Positions 8,881-17,754 of a DNA stretch of 64,000 nucleotides are shown in pieces. Position 1 is the stretch's first letter. The number at the start of each line of letters is the position of its first letter. Source of the stretch: Aurantimonas sp. 22II-16-19i (GTDB lineage: Bacteria; Pseudomonadota; Alphaproteobacteria; Rhizobiales; Rhizobiaceae); NCBI RefSeq assembly GCF_002088275.1, contig NZ_AQQS01000026.1, positions 1 through 64,000 on the forward strand, in the 5' to 3' direction. The notes beneath the pieces are model-generated. The model was given only the letters and a program-made list of their open reading frames with translations, was not told the DNA's origin and did not search any database. Both the position numbers and the translations under genes were made by a program.

Positions 8881-9212
8881 CAGTCGTCCGCCGCCTGCGG
8901 GCGCCCGGCCTTTTCCTCGAGACCGGTCTGAGCGGTGCGGCGGGCGAGCTCGGCCATCACCGCCGACAGGGGGATGTGCTTGAGGTGGAGAAGCACGAGG
9001 AGATGGTAGAGGAGATCGGCGGCTTCCGAGGTGAGGCGGTCGTCGTCTTCCGATACCGCGGCGATGATCGTCTCGACCGCCTCCTCGCCGAGCTTCTTGG
9101 CGGTGTGGGCGGCGCCCTTCCTCGCCAGCGTCGCGGTGTAGGAGGAGCCGTCGGTCGATCCGGCGCGGGCGGCGACGATCGTCTCGAGGTCTTCCAGAGT
9201 GAAATTCGTCAT
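8880..9212 (-). CDS. hisE: Phosphoribosyl-ATP pyrophosphatase HisE
   Basis: HisE hydrolyses phosphoribosyl-ATP to phosphoribosyl-AMP, step 2 of histidine synthesis. The 110-residue protein is all-alpha of the MazG-like superfamily, with metal-binding acidic residues in [14 protein letters not shown] (about 39-52) and [11 protein letters not shown]. It starts at MTNF (ATG 9212), 38 bases downstream of hisF, and its end overlaps the coaA start. A weaker in-frame ATG lies three codons upstream (MAGMTNF). Confidence 0.95.
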   Translation of the reverse strand: MTNFTLEDLETIVAARAGSTDGSSYTATLARKGAAHTAKKLGEEAVETIIAAVSEDDDRLTSEAADLLYHLLVLLHLKHIPLSAVMAELARRTAQTGLEEKAGRPQAADD

Positions 9213-9250
9213 GCCTGCCATTCCTCCTGCGCGTCTCGCCAATGCCAGCC

Positions 9251-10036
9251 TCAGTCGGCCTTGTCGAGACGCATCGGGATGCCGGCGGCGGCCATGTGGG
9301 CCTTGGCCTCGCCGATCGTGTGGGTGCCGAAGTGGAAGATCGAGGCGGCCAGCACGGCGCCCGCATGGCCCTCGCGCACGCCCTCGACCAGGTGATCGAG
9401 AGTGCCGACACCGCCGGACGCGATCACCGGCACGTGCACCGCATCGGCGACGGCCCGCGTCAGGTCGAGATCGAAGCCGGCCTTGGTGCCGTCCCGGTCC
9501 ATCGAGGTCAGCAGGATCTCGCCGGCGCCGTTGTCGACCATCCGGCGGGCAAATTCCACCGCGTCGATGCCGGTCGCCTGACGCCCGCCATGGGTGAAGA
9601 TCTCCCAGCGCGGCGCCCCGCCGTCGGCCGGGACACGGCGCGCGTCGATGGCGACGACGATGCACTGGTCGCCGAACTTGTCGGCGGCCTGCCTGACGAA
9701 ATCGGGATCCTTCACCGCGGCGGTGTTGATCGAGACCTTGTCGGCCCCGGCCAGGAGCAGTCTGCGCACGTCCTGCACGGTCCGGACGCCGCCGCCGACG
9801 GTCACCGGCATGAAGCACTGCTCGGCGGTCCTGGCGACGACGTCGAAGATCGTCTCGCGTTCGTCGGAGGAGGCGGTGATGTCGAGGAAGCAGAGCTCGT
9901 CGGCGCCCGCCGCGTCATAGGCCCTCGCGGCCTCGACCGGATCGCCGGCATCGACCAGCCCCTCGAAATTCACGCCCTTGACGACACGGCCGTCCTTGAC
10001 GTCGAGGCAGGGAATGATGCGGGCTTTGAGGGTCAT
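9251..10036 (-). CDS. hisF: Imidazole glycerol phosphate synthase cyclase subunit HisF
   Basis: HisF, with HisH, makes imidazole glycerol phosphate and AICAR. The 261-residue TIM barrel has catalytic Asp11 in CLDVKDGR and a second Asp in VVAIDARR, plus phosphate-binding VGGGVRT and IASGGVGT. Start ATG at 10036 ([12 protein letters not shown]) matches the family; the frame runs 32 codons further upstream without homology. In related genomes hisA, hisH and hisB lie immediately upstream; here three Uma2-family genes and dnaQ occupy that place. Confidence 0.97.
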   Translation of the reverse strand: MTLKARIIPCLDVKDGRVVKGVNFEGLVDAGDPVEAARAYDAAGADELCFLDITASSDERETIFDVVARTAEQCFMPVTVGGGVRTVQDVRRLLLAGADKVSINTAAVKDPDFVRQAADKFGDQCIVVAIDARRVPADGGAPRWEIFTHGGRQATGIDAVEFARRMVDNGAGEILLTSMDRDGTKAGFDLDLTRAVADAVHVPVIASGGVGTLDHLVEGVREGHAGAVLAASIFHFGTHTIGEAKAHMAAAGIPMRLDKAD

Positions 10037-10103
10037 GGGCTCGGCATTCGGTGATCGCGGCGGGATGATTGCGAGAGAGCCGGCCGCTTGCGTTGGTCCC
10101 GCT

Positions 10104-10664
10104 TTATGCGATGCCGCGATACAGCTCGGCAAGGGCGAGGGAGATGCCGAGACCCCGGAGATCGACGGTTTCCTCGCGCCCGGCGGTCATTTCCGGCTTT
10201 TCGAAGGCGCCGTCCGCGCCGCGCGACCACAGCCAGACGCGCGGCTCGTCCTGGGCGAGGACGAGGTAGTGGAGGAGGCTGTCGAGGGCGGTGTAGTCCT
10301 GCGCCTTCTCGCCGAAATCGATGGCGAGGGAGGAGGGCGAGAGAATCTCCGCGACGAGGAGCGGTCGGTCGGTGGCGAGGCTCTTGCCGCTTCCGGGCAT
10401 CCGCGCTTTGACGAGGACGTCGGCATAGCGCACGCCGAGCGGCGTCCTAACCGCATAGTCGGAGCCGGCGACCACGAAGCGCGACGGGTCCAGCAGGGAC
10501 TTCAGGACGAATCCCAGCTGCATCATCAGTTCGGCGTGTTGCTCCGTCCCGCCGGTCATCATCTCGACGATCCTCCCGCCCACGAACTCGCGCCTGCCCT
10601 CGCGTCCCTCGTTCCAGCGCAGGAAGTCGTCGGCGGTGCGGATGGCGGGGGCCTGGATGTTCAT
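10104..10664 (-). CDS. Uma2-family putative restriction endonuclease, copy 1
   Basis: A 186-residue protein of the Uma2/DUF820 family, with a PD-(D/E)xK nuclease-like core: the acidic pair in YADVLVK and [11 protein letters not shown] and a lysine in DFGEKAQDY. The usual Pro of the PDV motif is Ala here. Biological role of the family is not settled; it is often multi-copy. It is about 96 percent identical in protein to copy 2 (seven differences seen by eye), with the differences concentrated in the last third. Spacing to copy 2 is 43 bases. Confidence 0.87.
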   Translation of the reverse strand: MNIQAPAIRTADDFLRWNEGREGRREFVGGRIVEMMTGGTEQHAELMMQLGFVLKSLLDPSRFVVAGSDYAVRTPLGVRYADVLVKARMPGSGKSLATDRPLLVAEILSPSSLAIDFGEKAQDYTALDSLLHYLVLAQDEPRVWLWSRGADGAFEKPEMTAGREETVDLRGLGISLALAELYRGIA

Positions 10665-10707
10665 GCGATCCGTCCTTTCCCGGTTCGCGCGCGGATCGTT
10701 GCGGGTG

Positions 10708-11268
10708 TCACGCGATGTCCCGGTAGAGCTCGGCCAGCGCGAGTGTGATGCCGAGGCCTTTCAGCTCGACGGCTTCCTCGCGCCCGGCGGTCATTTCCGG
10801 CTTTTCAAAGGCGCCGTCCTCGCCACGCGACCACAGCCAGACGCGGGGCTCGTCCTGGGCGAGGACGAGGTAGTGGAGGAGGCTGTGGAGGGCGGTGTAG
10901 TCCTGCGCCTTTTCGCCGAAATCGATGGCAAGCGAGGAGGGCGAGAGAATCTCCGCGACGAGGAGCGGTCGATCTGTGGCGAGGCTCTTGCCGCTTCCGG
11001 GCATCCGCGCTTTGACGAGGACGTCGGCATAGCGCACGCCGAGCGGCGTCCTGACCGCATAGTCGGAGCCGGCGACCACGAAGCGCGACGGGTCCAGCAG
11101 GGACTTCAGGACGAATCCCAGCTGCATCATCAGTTCGGCGTGTTGCTCCGTCCCGCCGGTCATCATCTCAACGATCCTCCCGCCAACGAACTCGCGCCTG
11201 CCCTCGCGTCCCTCGTTCCAGCGCAGGAAGTCGTCGGCGGTGCGGATGGCGGGTGCCTGGATGTTCAT
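10708..11268 (-). CDS. Uma2-family putative restriction endonuclease, copy 2
   Basis: A 186-residue near twin of copy 1, again with ADVLVK in place of PDVLVE but keeping the acidic residues of the nuclease core (VAEILSPSS) and the DFGEKAQDY lysine. Its C-terminal third ([19 protein letters not shown]) is closer to copy 3 than copy 1 is. It sits in frame-independent tandem with a repeat period of exactly 604 bases. The promoter of each copy is probably in the 43-base spacers, or all three share the one upstream of copy 3. Confidence 0.87.
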   Translation of the reverse strand: MNIQAPAIRTADDFLRWNEGREGRREFVGGRIVEMMTGGTEQHAELMMQLGFVLKSLLDPSRFVVAGSDYAVRTPLGVRYADVLVKARMPGSGKSLATDRPLLVAEILSPSSLAIDFGEKAQDYTALHSLLHYLVLAQDEPRVWLWSRGEDGAFEKPEMTAGREEAVELKGLGITLALAELYRDIA

Positions 11269-11311
11269 GCGATCCGTCCTCTCCTGGCTCGCTAGGGGAT
11301 CGTTGCGGTTG

Positions 11312-11869
11312 TCACGCGATGTCCCGATAGATCTCGCACAGCGCGAGCGTGATGCCGAGGCCTGTCAGCGCAACCGTCGCCTCGCGCCCGGCGATCATCT
11401 CCGGACTGGCGAAGGCGCCGTCCTCGCCACGCGACCACAGCCAGACGCGGGGCTCGTCCTGTGAGAAGACGAGATAGTGCCTGAGGCTGTCGAGGGCGGT
11501 GTATTCCCCTGCCTTCTCGCAGAAATCGATGGCGAGGGAGGACGGCGAGAGGATCTCCGCGATGAGGACCGCCTGGTCGGTGGCGAGGCTGTCGTCGGCG
11601 CTGGCATCGGACGGCTCGACGAGCACGTCCGGATAGCGCACGCCGAGCGGTGTCCTGACGGCATAGTCGGCGGATGTCACCGACAGGCTGTCCGGAAGCG
11701 CCGCATCCAGCAGGCTTGCCAGCCGCAGCATCAACCTGGCATGGCGCTTGGTGCCGCCGGTCATCATCTCGACGATCCTTCCGCCCACGAACTCGCGCCT
11801 GCCCTCGCGCCCCTCGTTCCAGCGCAGGAAGTCGTCGGTGGTGCGGATGGCGGGGGCCTGGATGTTCAT
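11312..11869 (-). CDS. Uma2-family putative restriction endonuclease, copy 3 (canonical active site)
   Basis: A 185-residue member with the canonical YPDVLVEPS and [11 protein letters not shown] nuclease motifs and lysine in DFCEKAGEY. Its first 40 residues differ from copies 1 and 2 at only one position, then residues about 41-105 diverge strongly, then similarity returns ([15 protein letters not shown]). That mosaic suggests gene conversion among the copies. It is the most upstream copy in transcription order and diverges from dnaQ. Confidence 0.87.
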   Translation of the reverse strand: MNIQAPAIRTTDDFLRWNEGREGRREFVGGRIVEMMTGGTKRHARLMLRLASLLDAALPDSLSVTSADYAVRTPLGVRYPDVLVEPSDASADDSLATDQAVLIAEILSPSSLAIDFCEKAGEYTALDSLRHYLVFSQDEPRVWLWSRGEDGAFASPEMIAGREATVALTGLGITLALCEIYRDIA

Positions 11870-12018
11870 CTGCGCCTCCTTCGGGATGGCGGGGCGTACC
11901 GGTCGCAGGCCATCAGTCTAGCCGATCGCGATCCCTTGTGGAAATCGGTCGCAGCGCGCGCACCGCCTTGCCCTGCTGCCAGCATTTTGCGACTGAAGGT
12001 CCGAGCGGGAGCCAGGAC

Positions 12019-12756
12019 ATGCGCGAGATCGTCTTCGACACCGAAACGACCGGCCTCGATCCCTCCGTCGAGCGGGTGATCGAGATCGGCGGCGTCGAAT
12101 TGTGGAACCACATCCCGACGGGGCGCGAGTTTCATGTCTTCATCCGCCCCGAAGGCCGCAAGGTCGATCCCGCGGCCTTCGACGTCCACGGCATTTCCGA
12201 CGAGTTCCTCGCCGACAAGCCGGTGTTCTCCGAGGTCCTCGACGACTTCCTCGACTTCTTTTCCGAAGGGCGGCTGATCGCCCACAACGCGACCTTCGAC
12301 ATGCGCTTCCTGAACGCCGAGCTCGCGCGGCTCGGCCGGCCGCCGATCGGCATGGAGCGCGTCCTCGACACGCTGGCGATGGCGCGGCGCAAGTTTCCGA
12401 TGGCGCCGGCGACCCTCGATGCGCTTTGCTCGCGCTTTTCCATCGACACCTCGCGGCGCGACAAGCACGGCGCGCTGCTCGACAGCCAGCTCCTCGCCGA
12501 CGTCTATATCGAGCTGATCGGCGGTCGTCAGGCGGCGCTCGGCCTGGTCTTCGGCGCCGATGCGGCCGCCGAGGACGCAGGCACCGACGCGGGCGTCCAG
12601 CGGATCGCGCCGCGACCCCGGCGCCTCGCGCCGCGTCTCACGGAAGCCGATGCCGCGCGGCACCTCGCCTTCGTCGAGAGCTTCGGCGAAGAGGCGATCT
12701 GGTGGCGCTATCTGGAGCGGCCGGCAAAGGCCGACGCGGAGATCCCCGCCGGCTGA
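12019..12756 (+). CDS. dnaQ: DNA polymerase III epsilon subunit DnaQ (3'-5' proofreading exonuclease)
   Basis: DnaQ proofreads replication within the polymerase III core. The 245-residue protein carries the DEDDh catalytic set: D7 and E9 in FDTETTG, D94 in HNATFDMRF, and H150/D155 in KHGALLDSQLL. A clamp-binding or alpha-binding C-terminal tail follows after residue 200. Start ATG 12019 follows GCCAGGAC; the open frame reaches far upstream but only this methionine fits the family. It is followed by secB on the opposite strand. Confidence 0.96.
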   Translation: MREIVFDTETTGLDPSVERVIEIGGVELWNHIPTGREFHVFIRPEGRKVDPAAFDVHGISDEFLADKPVFSEVLDDFLDFFSEGRLIAHNATFDMRFLNAELARLGRPPIGMERVLDTLAMARRKFPMAPATLDALCSRFSIDTSRRDKHGALLDSQLLADVYIELIGGRQAALGLVFGADAAAEDAGTDAGVQRIAPRPRRLAPRLTEADAARHLAFVESFGEEAIWWRYLERPAKADAEIPAG

Positions 12757-12889
12757 GCGCCCGGGCCGGGTCTCTTCACGGCGCCGACGGGGTCACCAAT
12801 ACGACGACGCCGGCGCGATCGCTCGCACCGGCGCAAAGACATGTCATTCGCCAGGTGAACTGGCCGCGGCCGGAGCCGCGGCGTCTGCC

Positions 12890-13399
12890 TCAGGCCGTCT
12901 GCACCTGCTGGCGGGCGCGCTCTTCGGCCATGCGCTGCTGGAACAGCTTGGCGAAGTCGATCGGGTCGATCATCAGCGGCGGGAAGCCGCCATTGCGGGT
13001 CACGTCGGCGACGACCTGCCGCGCGAACGGGAAAAGCAGCCGCGGGCACTCGATGAACAGCAGCGGCAGGAGGTGCTCCTGGGGGAAATTCTCCAGCCGG
13101 AAGACGCCGCCATATTCGAGTTCCACGTGGAACAGCATCTCGGCGCCTTCGCCGGCCTTGGCGTTCAGCGTCAGGCGCACGTCGAACTCGTTCTGGCTGC
13201 CCTCGATCTGGTTGGCGCCGACATTGACGCCGATGTTGATCGCCGGGCCGCGCGCCTGGCTGCGCAGGATCGCCGGGGCGTTGGGGCTCTCGAAGGAGAG
13301 GTCTTTGATGTACTGGGTAAGGATGTTGAGGCTCGGCGGGGTGGCGCCATCGCCGGCCGATCCACCGTTGGTGCCGTTGACTTCGTTGCTCTGGGACAT
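12890..13399 (-). CDS. secB: Protein-export chaperone SecB
   Basis: SecB keeps precursor proteins unfolded and hands them to SecA. The 169-residue protein has the family core [41 protein letters not shown] and [16 protein letters not shown]-type segments. ATG at 13399 (MSQSNEV) is chosen because the upstream extension has no homology; a low-complexity N-terminus ([10 protein letters not shown]) is common in rhizobial SecB. It is convergent with dnaQ, the usual neighbourhood in this order. Confidence 0.97.
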   Translation of the reverse strand: MSQSNEVNGTNGGSAGDGATPPSLNILTQYIKDLSFESPNAPAILRSQARGPAINIGVNVGANQIEGSQNEFDVRLTLNAKAGEGAEMLFHVELEYGGVFRLENFPQEHLLPLLFIECPRLLFPFARQVVADVTRNGGFPPLMIDPIDFAKLFQQRMAEERARQQVQTA

Positions 13400-13676
13400 C
13401 GTCGACCTTTCTTTCTCGCTTCGCGGCGGCGCGCGGCAAAGGCGCGACGCTGGATATGGGGTGGCCAGCATCGACAAGGGCGAGCGACCGGGCATTTTCG
13501 GGCCGAGCGCTATCACGCAGAGTTGGTGATCTCAAGCAGCGGGCGCGGCGCAACGGCCGAGCGTAATGTCCTCAACTGCCGCAAGGCCGCCCGATGCTCC
13601 GGACGGCCGATCCCGCGGCCCGGCTCGATGGCCCGGCTCGATGGACTGGGCGGACCCGGCGCGATCGCCGCGGCCG

Positions 13677-14699
13677 TCAGCGCGTCAGCACCTCGAAGGA
13701 GTACATCGTGTGCTCGACGCCCCCATAGGTGATGTTGCAGCCCCCCGTCGAGGCGCCGATCTTGCCCGGATGGACGCCGTCGTTGAAGGAAGCCCGGCAC
13801 ACATAGAGCGGGCTGCCATTCGCCTCCTGCCCGCCGTTCACGCCGATCCTGTCGAGCCGGTCGATGGGCACCCCGCTCTGCCATCGTCCCTCGCCGACCA
13901 GCGTGGAATACTGCCCGACGGTGTACTCCCTGCCGCCATAGCCGACGACGCAGCCGCCGAAGCCGCGGCGCAGCTTGCCCGGGTGGACGCCGCCGTTGAA
14001 GCTCGCGGCGCAGACATAGAGCGGTTCGCCGTTCGCCTCGCGGCCGGCACGCGCGGCCCCTCGGTCGATGCGGCCGCCGGCCTGGTTGACCCAGTCGAGA
14101 TAGGCCGGGCGATGCGGGCGCGGTCCGGCATGGGCGGGCGGCGCCGGCGGGTTGGGCGCCAAAACCGGCGAGGGCGCCGCGGAGCCGCGACCGGAATTGC
14201 CGCGCGCCTCGACACATTCCTCGACCATCAGCGTCGCGGCGGTGACGCCGGACAGCGAGAAATCGATATCGAACTTGCCGACGGAGAGAATGGCGGTGTC
14301 GCCGGCGCGCATGACGTCGAGTTCCGGCAGGCCGATCCAGGCGAAGGTCCAGCCGCGTTCGGCCGTGCCGCTGGCGCCGATCGCGCGGCCGTCGATCTCC
14401 AACTGGCCATACCAGTCCGGCCGGGACCGCACCGGGACGGCGATCTGCCACTGGTCGGAGCCATAGCCGATCCGCACGTCGTCGCCATTGCCGTCCCGGT
14501 CGACGGCGGCATAGCAGTAGCGCACGCGGCCGCGCTCGCGGCCGGACATGATCTCCCAGCCCCGGACGCTGCCGTAATAGGCGTTCCGCACCCCCGGTGC
14601 CTCGCCGATATTGTAGACCTCCTGGCCAGCGGCGACTGCCGGTGCCAGCGCCAGGCCGAGGCAGAGGAGCCCCGCCCTGTACCATGAACCCATGATCAT
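13677..14699 (-). CDS. Secreted protein with two DM9 (DUF3421) repeats
   Basis: A 340-residue protein with a Sec signal peptide (LLCLGLALAPAVAAGQ). Residues about 28-150 form an uncharacterised beta-rich domain with a conserved-looking WEIMSGRERGRVRYCYAA segment and two Cys. After a Pro-rich linker (about 165-190) two C-terminal repeats appear, each with the form PLYVC-ASFN-GVHPGK followed by a Gly/Tyr/Gly core (VGYGGREYTV and ITYGGVEHTM). This is the DM9 signature, known in animals as a mannose-binding lectin-like fold and rare in bacteria. Carbohydrate binding is inference. A second in-frame ATG at 14693 is an equally good start. Confidence 0.75.
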   Translation of the reverse strand: MIMGSWYRAGLLCLGLALAPAVAAGQEVYNIGEAPGVRNAYYGSVRGWEIMSGRERGRVRYCYAAVDRDGNGDDVRIGYGSDQWQIAVPVRSRPDWYGQLEIDGRAIGASGTAERGWTFAWIGLPELDVMRAGDTAILSVGKFDIDFSLSGVTAATLMVEECVEARGNSGRGSAAPSPVLAPNPPAPPAHAGPRPHRPAYLDWVNQAGGRIDRGAARAGREANGEPLYVCAASFNGGVHPGKLRRGFGGCVVGYGGREYTVGQYSTLVGEGRWQSGVPIDRLDRIGVNGGQEANGSPLYVCRASFNDGVHPGKIGASTGGCNITYGGVEHTMYSFEVLTR

Positions 14700-15169
14700 T
14701 TTCTCTCCATCGCAGCGGTTGCGACGGCCGTCTCAGCAGACGGCCCGGCAGATGACCCAGCGGAAGCCCGGGCCAAAGCAGCTTTCTGCACACAAAAGCG
14801 TGAATGGCAATATGATCGCGTGGTGGAGGGGGGAAACGGCTGCGGATCTATCCGAGGGGCAGGGGGCACGCATCTGGCGCGGCCTCGAACAGCAGAGGAG
14901 GCTTCAGATCCAAAGGCGGCCCCAGAAGCAGCCAGAGGACCGAGGTCTCGTCACGGCAGTCCGACGCCGCGGGCATCGCGAATCGTCGACGCCATGGCTG
15001 CATCGACTTGCCAAGGATCGATCGTTCTGAAGCGAGACGGCAATTCGGCGCGGGACGCTCCGGCCCGGACGCCGGACGCCGGAGCCCGGATGTCGGATCG
15101 ACGAGGCTGCGATGGCTGAGGCCCCGGCGTCCGGCCGGTTCCGGCAGAGTGCGGGCGGTGCCGCGGCGC
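14700..15169. other. 470-base intergenic region between the DM9 gene and fxsA
   Basis: No gene recognised. Two perfect hairpins are visible: GGCCGTCT (14726-14733) / AGACGGCC (14738-14745) just upstream of the DM9 gene, likely in its leader, and GCTCCGGC (15057-15064) / GCCGGAGC (15078-15085) beyond the fxsA end, a possible terminator. An AT-richer patch near 14790-14815 may hold the DM9 gene promoter. Confidence 0.45.
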
Positions 15170-15718
15170 TCAGTGCAGCGTGCGATCGCCCGGCCCGCCG
15201 TCGCCCTCGTCGCCGCGCCAGGGCGAGGAGGGATCGGGGCGGCGATGATAGTCCTCGCCGGAGAGATCGACGACGTCGGGTCCGCCGCGCCGCGGTCCCT
15301 GGGGCCGCTGCGGGCCTGCCGGGCCGGCGCCGAAGCCCCGTGACGTCGTGCCCTTGGCCATCACCACCACCCGCTGGCTGATGACCCGGCGGATCGTGCC
15401 GCGCACGCCCGGGACGAACAGCAGGAAGCCGATCGTGTCGGTGACGAGGCCGGGGGTCAGGAGAAGGATGCCCGCCGCCAGGATCATCACCCCGTCGACC
15501 AGCTCGCGGGCCGGGACCCGCCCGGCATTCATCTCGGCCTGGATGCGCGCCAGCGTCCCGATCCCCTGTCGCCGCAGGAGAACCGAGCCGATCACCGCGG
15601 TCAGGACCACCAGGGCGAGCGTCGGCCACAGGCCGATCAGATTGCCGACGGCGATGAAGACGGCGATCTCCATCACCGGGATGATCAGGAGGAGGAAGGG
15701 AATGATGGCGAAGGGCAT
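15170..15718 (-). CDS. fxsA: FxsA family membrane protein
   Basis: FxsA is a small inner-membrane protein, named for suppressing phage T7 exclusion by F plasmids; its normal role is unclear. The 182-residue protein begins with hydrophobic helices (MPFAIIPFLLLIIPVMEI; LIGLWPTLALVVLTAVIGS), has the conserved GDGVMILAAG-like segment (LVDGVMILAAGILLLTPG) and TDTIGFLLF, then a polar Pro/Arg/Asp-rich tail. ATG at 15718 is chosen over upstream frame extension. It diverges from the Tim44-like gene, as is normal in rhizobia. Confidence 0.93.
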   Translation of the reverse strand: MPFAIIPFLLLIIPVMEIAVFIAVGNLIGLWPTLALVVLTAVIGSVLLRRQGIGTLARIQAEMNAGRVPARELVDGVMILAAGILLLTPGLVTDTIGFLLFVPGVRGTIRRVISQRVVVMAKGTTSRGFGAGPAGPQRPQGPRRGGPDVVDLSGEDYHRRPDPSSPWRGDEGDGGPGDRTLH

Positions 15719-15909
15719 GTCGGTCGATCCTTGCGGGCCGGCCGGCCGACCGTCGGCGAGGAGCCGAGGGAGCCAGCGGATGGACGAGCCGGCAAAAGCG
15801 CCGGTGTTCTTCCTCTCAAAATAGGGATGGCCAACTCGGATTTGAATGCGCGGCCGGTCGTCTCTATATGAGGACCATCCAGCGGACGGGAACGAGGTGG
15901 CGGCGCGCA

Positions 15910-16617
15910 ATGAGTTTTGGGACGATTTTCTTCATAGTACTGGCTGCGATCGTCCTGTTTCAGCTGCGGAACGTGCTCGGACGGCGGACGGGCAACGAGC
16001 GGCCCCCCTATGATCCCTATTCGCGGACCGAGACGACGCGCGAGGAGCCTGCCGCGAACGGCAACGTCGTGACGCTGCCGAGCCGGCGCGCCGAGGAGAA
16101 CGAGAACGTTCCCGCCCGCCTGCTCTACGAGCGGGTCGACAAGGTGGCGACGCCGGGCAGCCCGCTGAACGGCGAGCTGCGCAAGATCCGCGACGCCGAT
16201 CCGGAATTCGACCCGGTGGAGTTCCTCGACGGCGCCAAGGTCGCCTACGAAATGATCGTCAACGGCTTTGCCGATGGCGACCGCAAGCTCCTGAAGGGGC
16301 TTCTGTCGCCGGAGGTCTATGCCGACTTCGAGAAGGCGATCGCGGCGCGCGAGGCCAGCGGCCAGAAGATGAACTCTTCCTTCGTCGGAATCGACGACGC
16401 CAAGATCGTCGCCGCCGAGCTGCAGGACCGCAACGCCCAGATCACCGTGCGCATGGTCTCGCAGCTGATCAGCGCCACCGTCGGTCCGAACGGCGAGGTC
16501 GTCGACGGCGATCCCGAGACGGTCGTGGAGGTTCGCGACGTGTGGGTCTTTGCCCGCGACATCCGGTCGCGCGATCCCAACTGGAAACTCGTCGGCACCG
16601 AATCCGACGAAGCCTGA
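15910..16617 (+). CDS. Tim44/TimA family inner-membrane protein
   Basis: A 235-residue protein with one N-terminal membrane anchor (FGTIFFIVLAAIVLFQLRNVLG) and a C-terminal Tim44-like domain (about 95-232; KVAYEMIVNGFADGD, LISATVGPNGEVVDGD, DVWVFARDI, NWKLVGT). The bacterial homologue of the mitochondrial import-motor protein Tim44 may act as an envelope chaperone. Start ATG 15910; 18 bases separate its stop from mltA, so the two are probably cotranscribed. Confidence 0.93.
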   Translation: MSFGTIFFIVLAAIVLFQLRNVLGRRTGNERPPYDPYSRTETTREEPAANGNVVTLPSRRAEENENVPARLLYERVDKVATPGSPLNGELRKIRDADPEFDPVEFLDGAKVAYEMIVNGFADGDRKLLKGLLSPEVYADFEKAIAAREASGQKMNSSFVGIDDAKIVAAELQDRNAQITVRMVSQLISATVGPNGEVVDGDPETVVEVRDVWVFARDIRSRDPNWKLVGTESDEA

Positions 16618-16635
16618 GCGTGCGGGGCAGGGGCG

Positions 16636-17754
16636 ATGGCGGCCTTTCTTCCTCGACGATTCGGGGACCTTGCGGGCTTTGCAGCCGCCGATCACCGCGC
16701 CGCCTTCTCGGCCTTTCGCGCGAGTGCGGAGCGGCTGCGCGCCGGCGCCTTTTCGACCGGCTCCCTCGGCCTGCGGGCTGAGGCGTTTCGCCCGGCGGCC
16801 GAAGCGGCGCTGCGGGCCGGCGAGGCCGTCGACAACGAGGCCGCCCGCCGGTTCTTCGAGAGCCACTTCACGCCGCTCGCCATCTTGCCCGATGGTGGCG
16901 GTGTCCAGGTTGCTGGCGGTGCGGGCTTTCTCACCGGCTATTACGAGCCCGTGGTCGAGGCGTCGGACGTCCCCGACGCGGTCTTTCGTTTCCCGCTCTA
17001 TGGCCGGCCCGACGATCTGGTGAAGATCGACGACGTCAACCGCCCGCCCGGCTTCGATCCGGAGTTCCGCTTCGGCCGGCGGCTGTCCTGCGGCATGATC
17101 GGCGAATATTTCGACCGCGGCGAGATCGAGGCCGGCGCCCTGAACGGCCGGGGTCTCGAGATCGCCTGGCTCGCCGACCGGGTCGAGGCCTTCTTCATCC
17201 ATGTCCAGGGCTCGGCGCGGCTTGAGATGCGCGACGGGCGGCAGATGCGCGTCGGCTATGCGGCCAAGAGCGGCCACCCCTTCACCGCGGTCGGCCGCAG
17301 CCTCGTCGAAGAAGGCGCGCTGACCCTTGCCGAGGCCGACATGGCCGGGATCCGCGCCTATCTCGCGGCGCATCCGGACCGCGCCGACGCGATTCTCGCC
17401 CGCAACCGTTCGTTCATCTTCTTTGCGGAAATTCCGGTCGACGACCCGGCGCTCGGCCCCATCGGGGCGGCGAAGGTGCCGCTGACGCCGCTCGCCTCGA
17501 TCGCCGTCGACCGGCTGCTCTCGACCTATGGCATTCCCTATTTCATCGCGTCCGATGCGCTGATGATCGGCGGCGAGCCGTTCCGCCGGACGATGATCGC
17601 CCAGGACACCGGCTCGGCGATCCTCGGACCTGCCCGGGCGGACATCTTCGTCGGCACCGGCGATGCGGCCGGCGCCGTCGCCGGCACGGTGCGCCACCCC
17701 GCCGATTTCTTCGTCCTCGTTCCCCCGGACCTTGCGGCCGAGCTGACGTCATGA
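16636..17754 (+). CDS. mltA: Membrane-bound lytic murein transglycosylase A
   Basis: MltA cleaves peptidoglycan glycan strands to 1,6-anhydro ends. The 372-residue protein has the MltA barrel (GFLTGYYEPVVEAS, PLYGRPDDLVKID, FFIHVQGSARLEM) and the C-terminal 3D domain with the catalytic Asp in AQDTGSAILGPARADIFVG. No signal peptide or lipobox is visible at this start (MAAFLPRRFG), as in several alphaproteobacterial annotations. Its stop overlaps the smr start (ATGA). Confidence 0.94.
   Translation: MAAFLPRRFGDLAGFAAADHRAAFSAFRASAERLRAGAFSTGSLGLRAEAFRPAAEAALRAGEAVDNEAARRFFESHFTPLAILPDGGGVQVAGGAGFLTGYYEPVVEASDVPDAVFRFPLYGRPDDLVKIDDVNRPPGFDPEFRFGRRLSCGMIGEYFDRGEIEAGALNGRGLEIAWLADRVEAFFIHVQGSARLEMRDGRQMRVGYAAKSGHPFTAVGRSLVEEGALTLAEADMAGIRAYLAAHPDRADAILARNRSFIFFAEIPVDDPALGPIGAAKVPLTPLASIAVDRLLSTYGIPYFIASDALMIGGEPFRRTMIAQDTGSAILGPARADIFVGTGDAAGAVAGTVRHPADFFVLVPPDLAAELTS

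Larger units (their letters stand above)
10104..11869. repeat. Tandem triplication with 604-base period (Uma2 genes)
   Basis: Stop codons of the three genes lie at 10104, 10708 and 11312, two exact steps of 604 bases. Copies 1 and 2 are almost identical including the spacer; copy 3 shares the 5' part of the gene (roughly 11750-11869) and patches near the 3' end. No terminal inverted repeats or transposase accompany the array. Confidence 0.85.
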
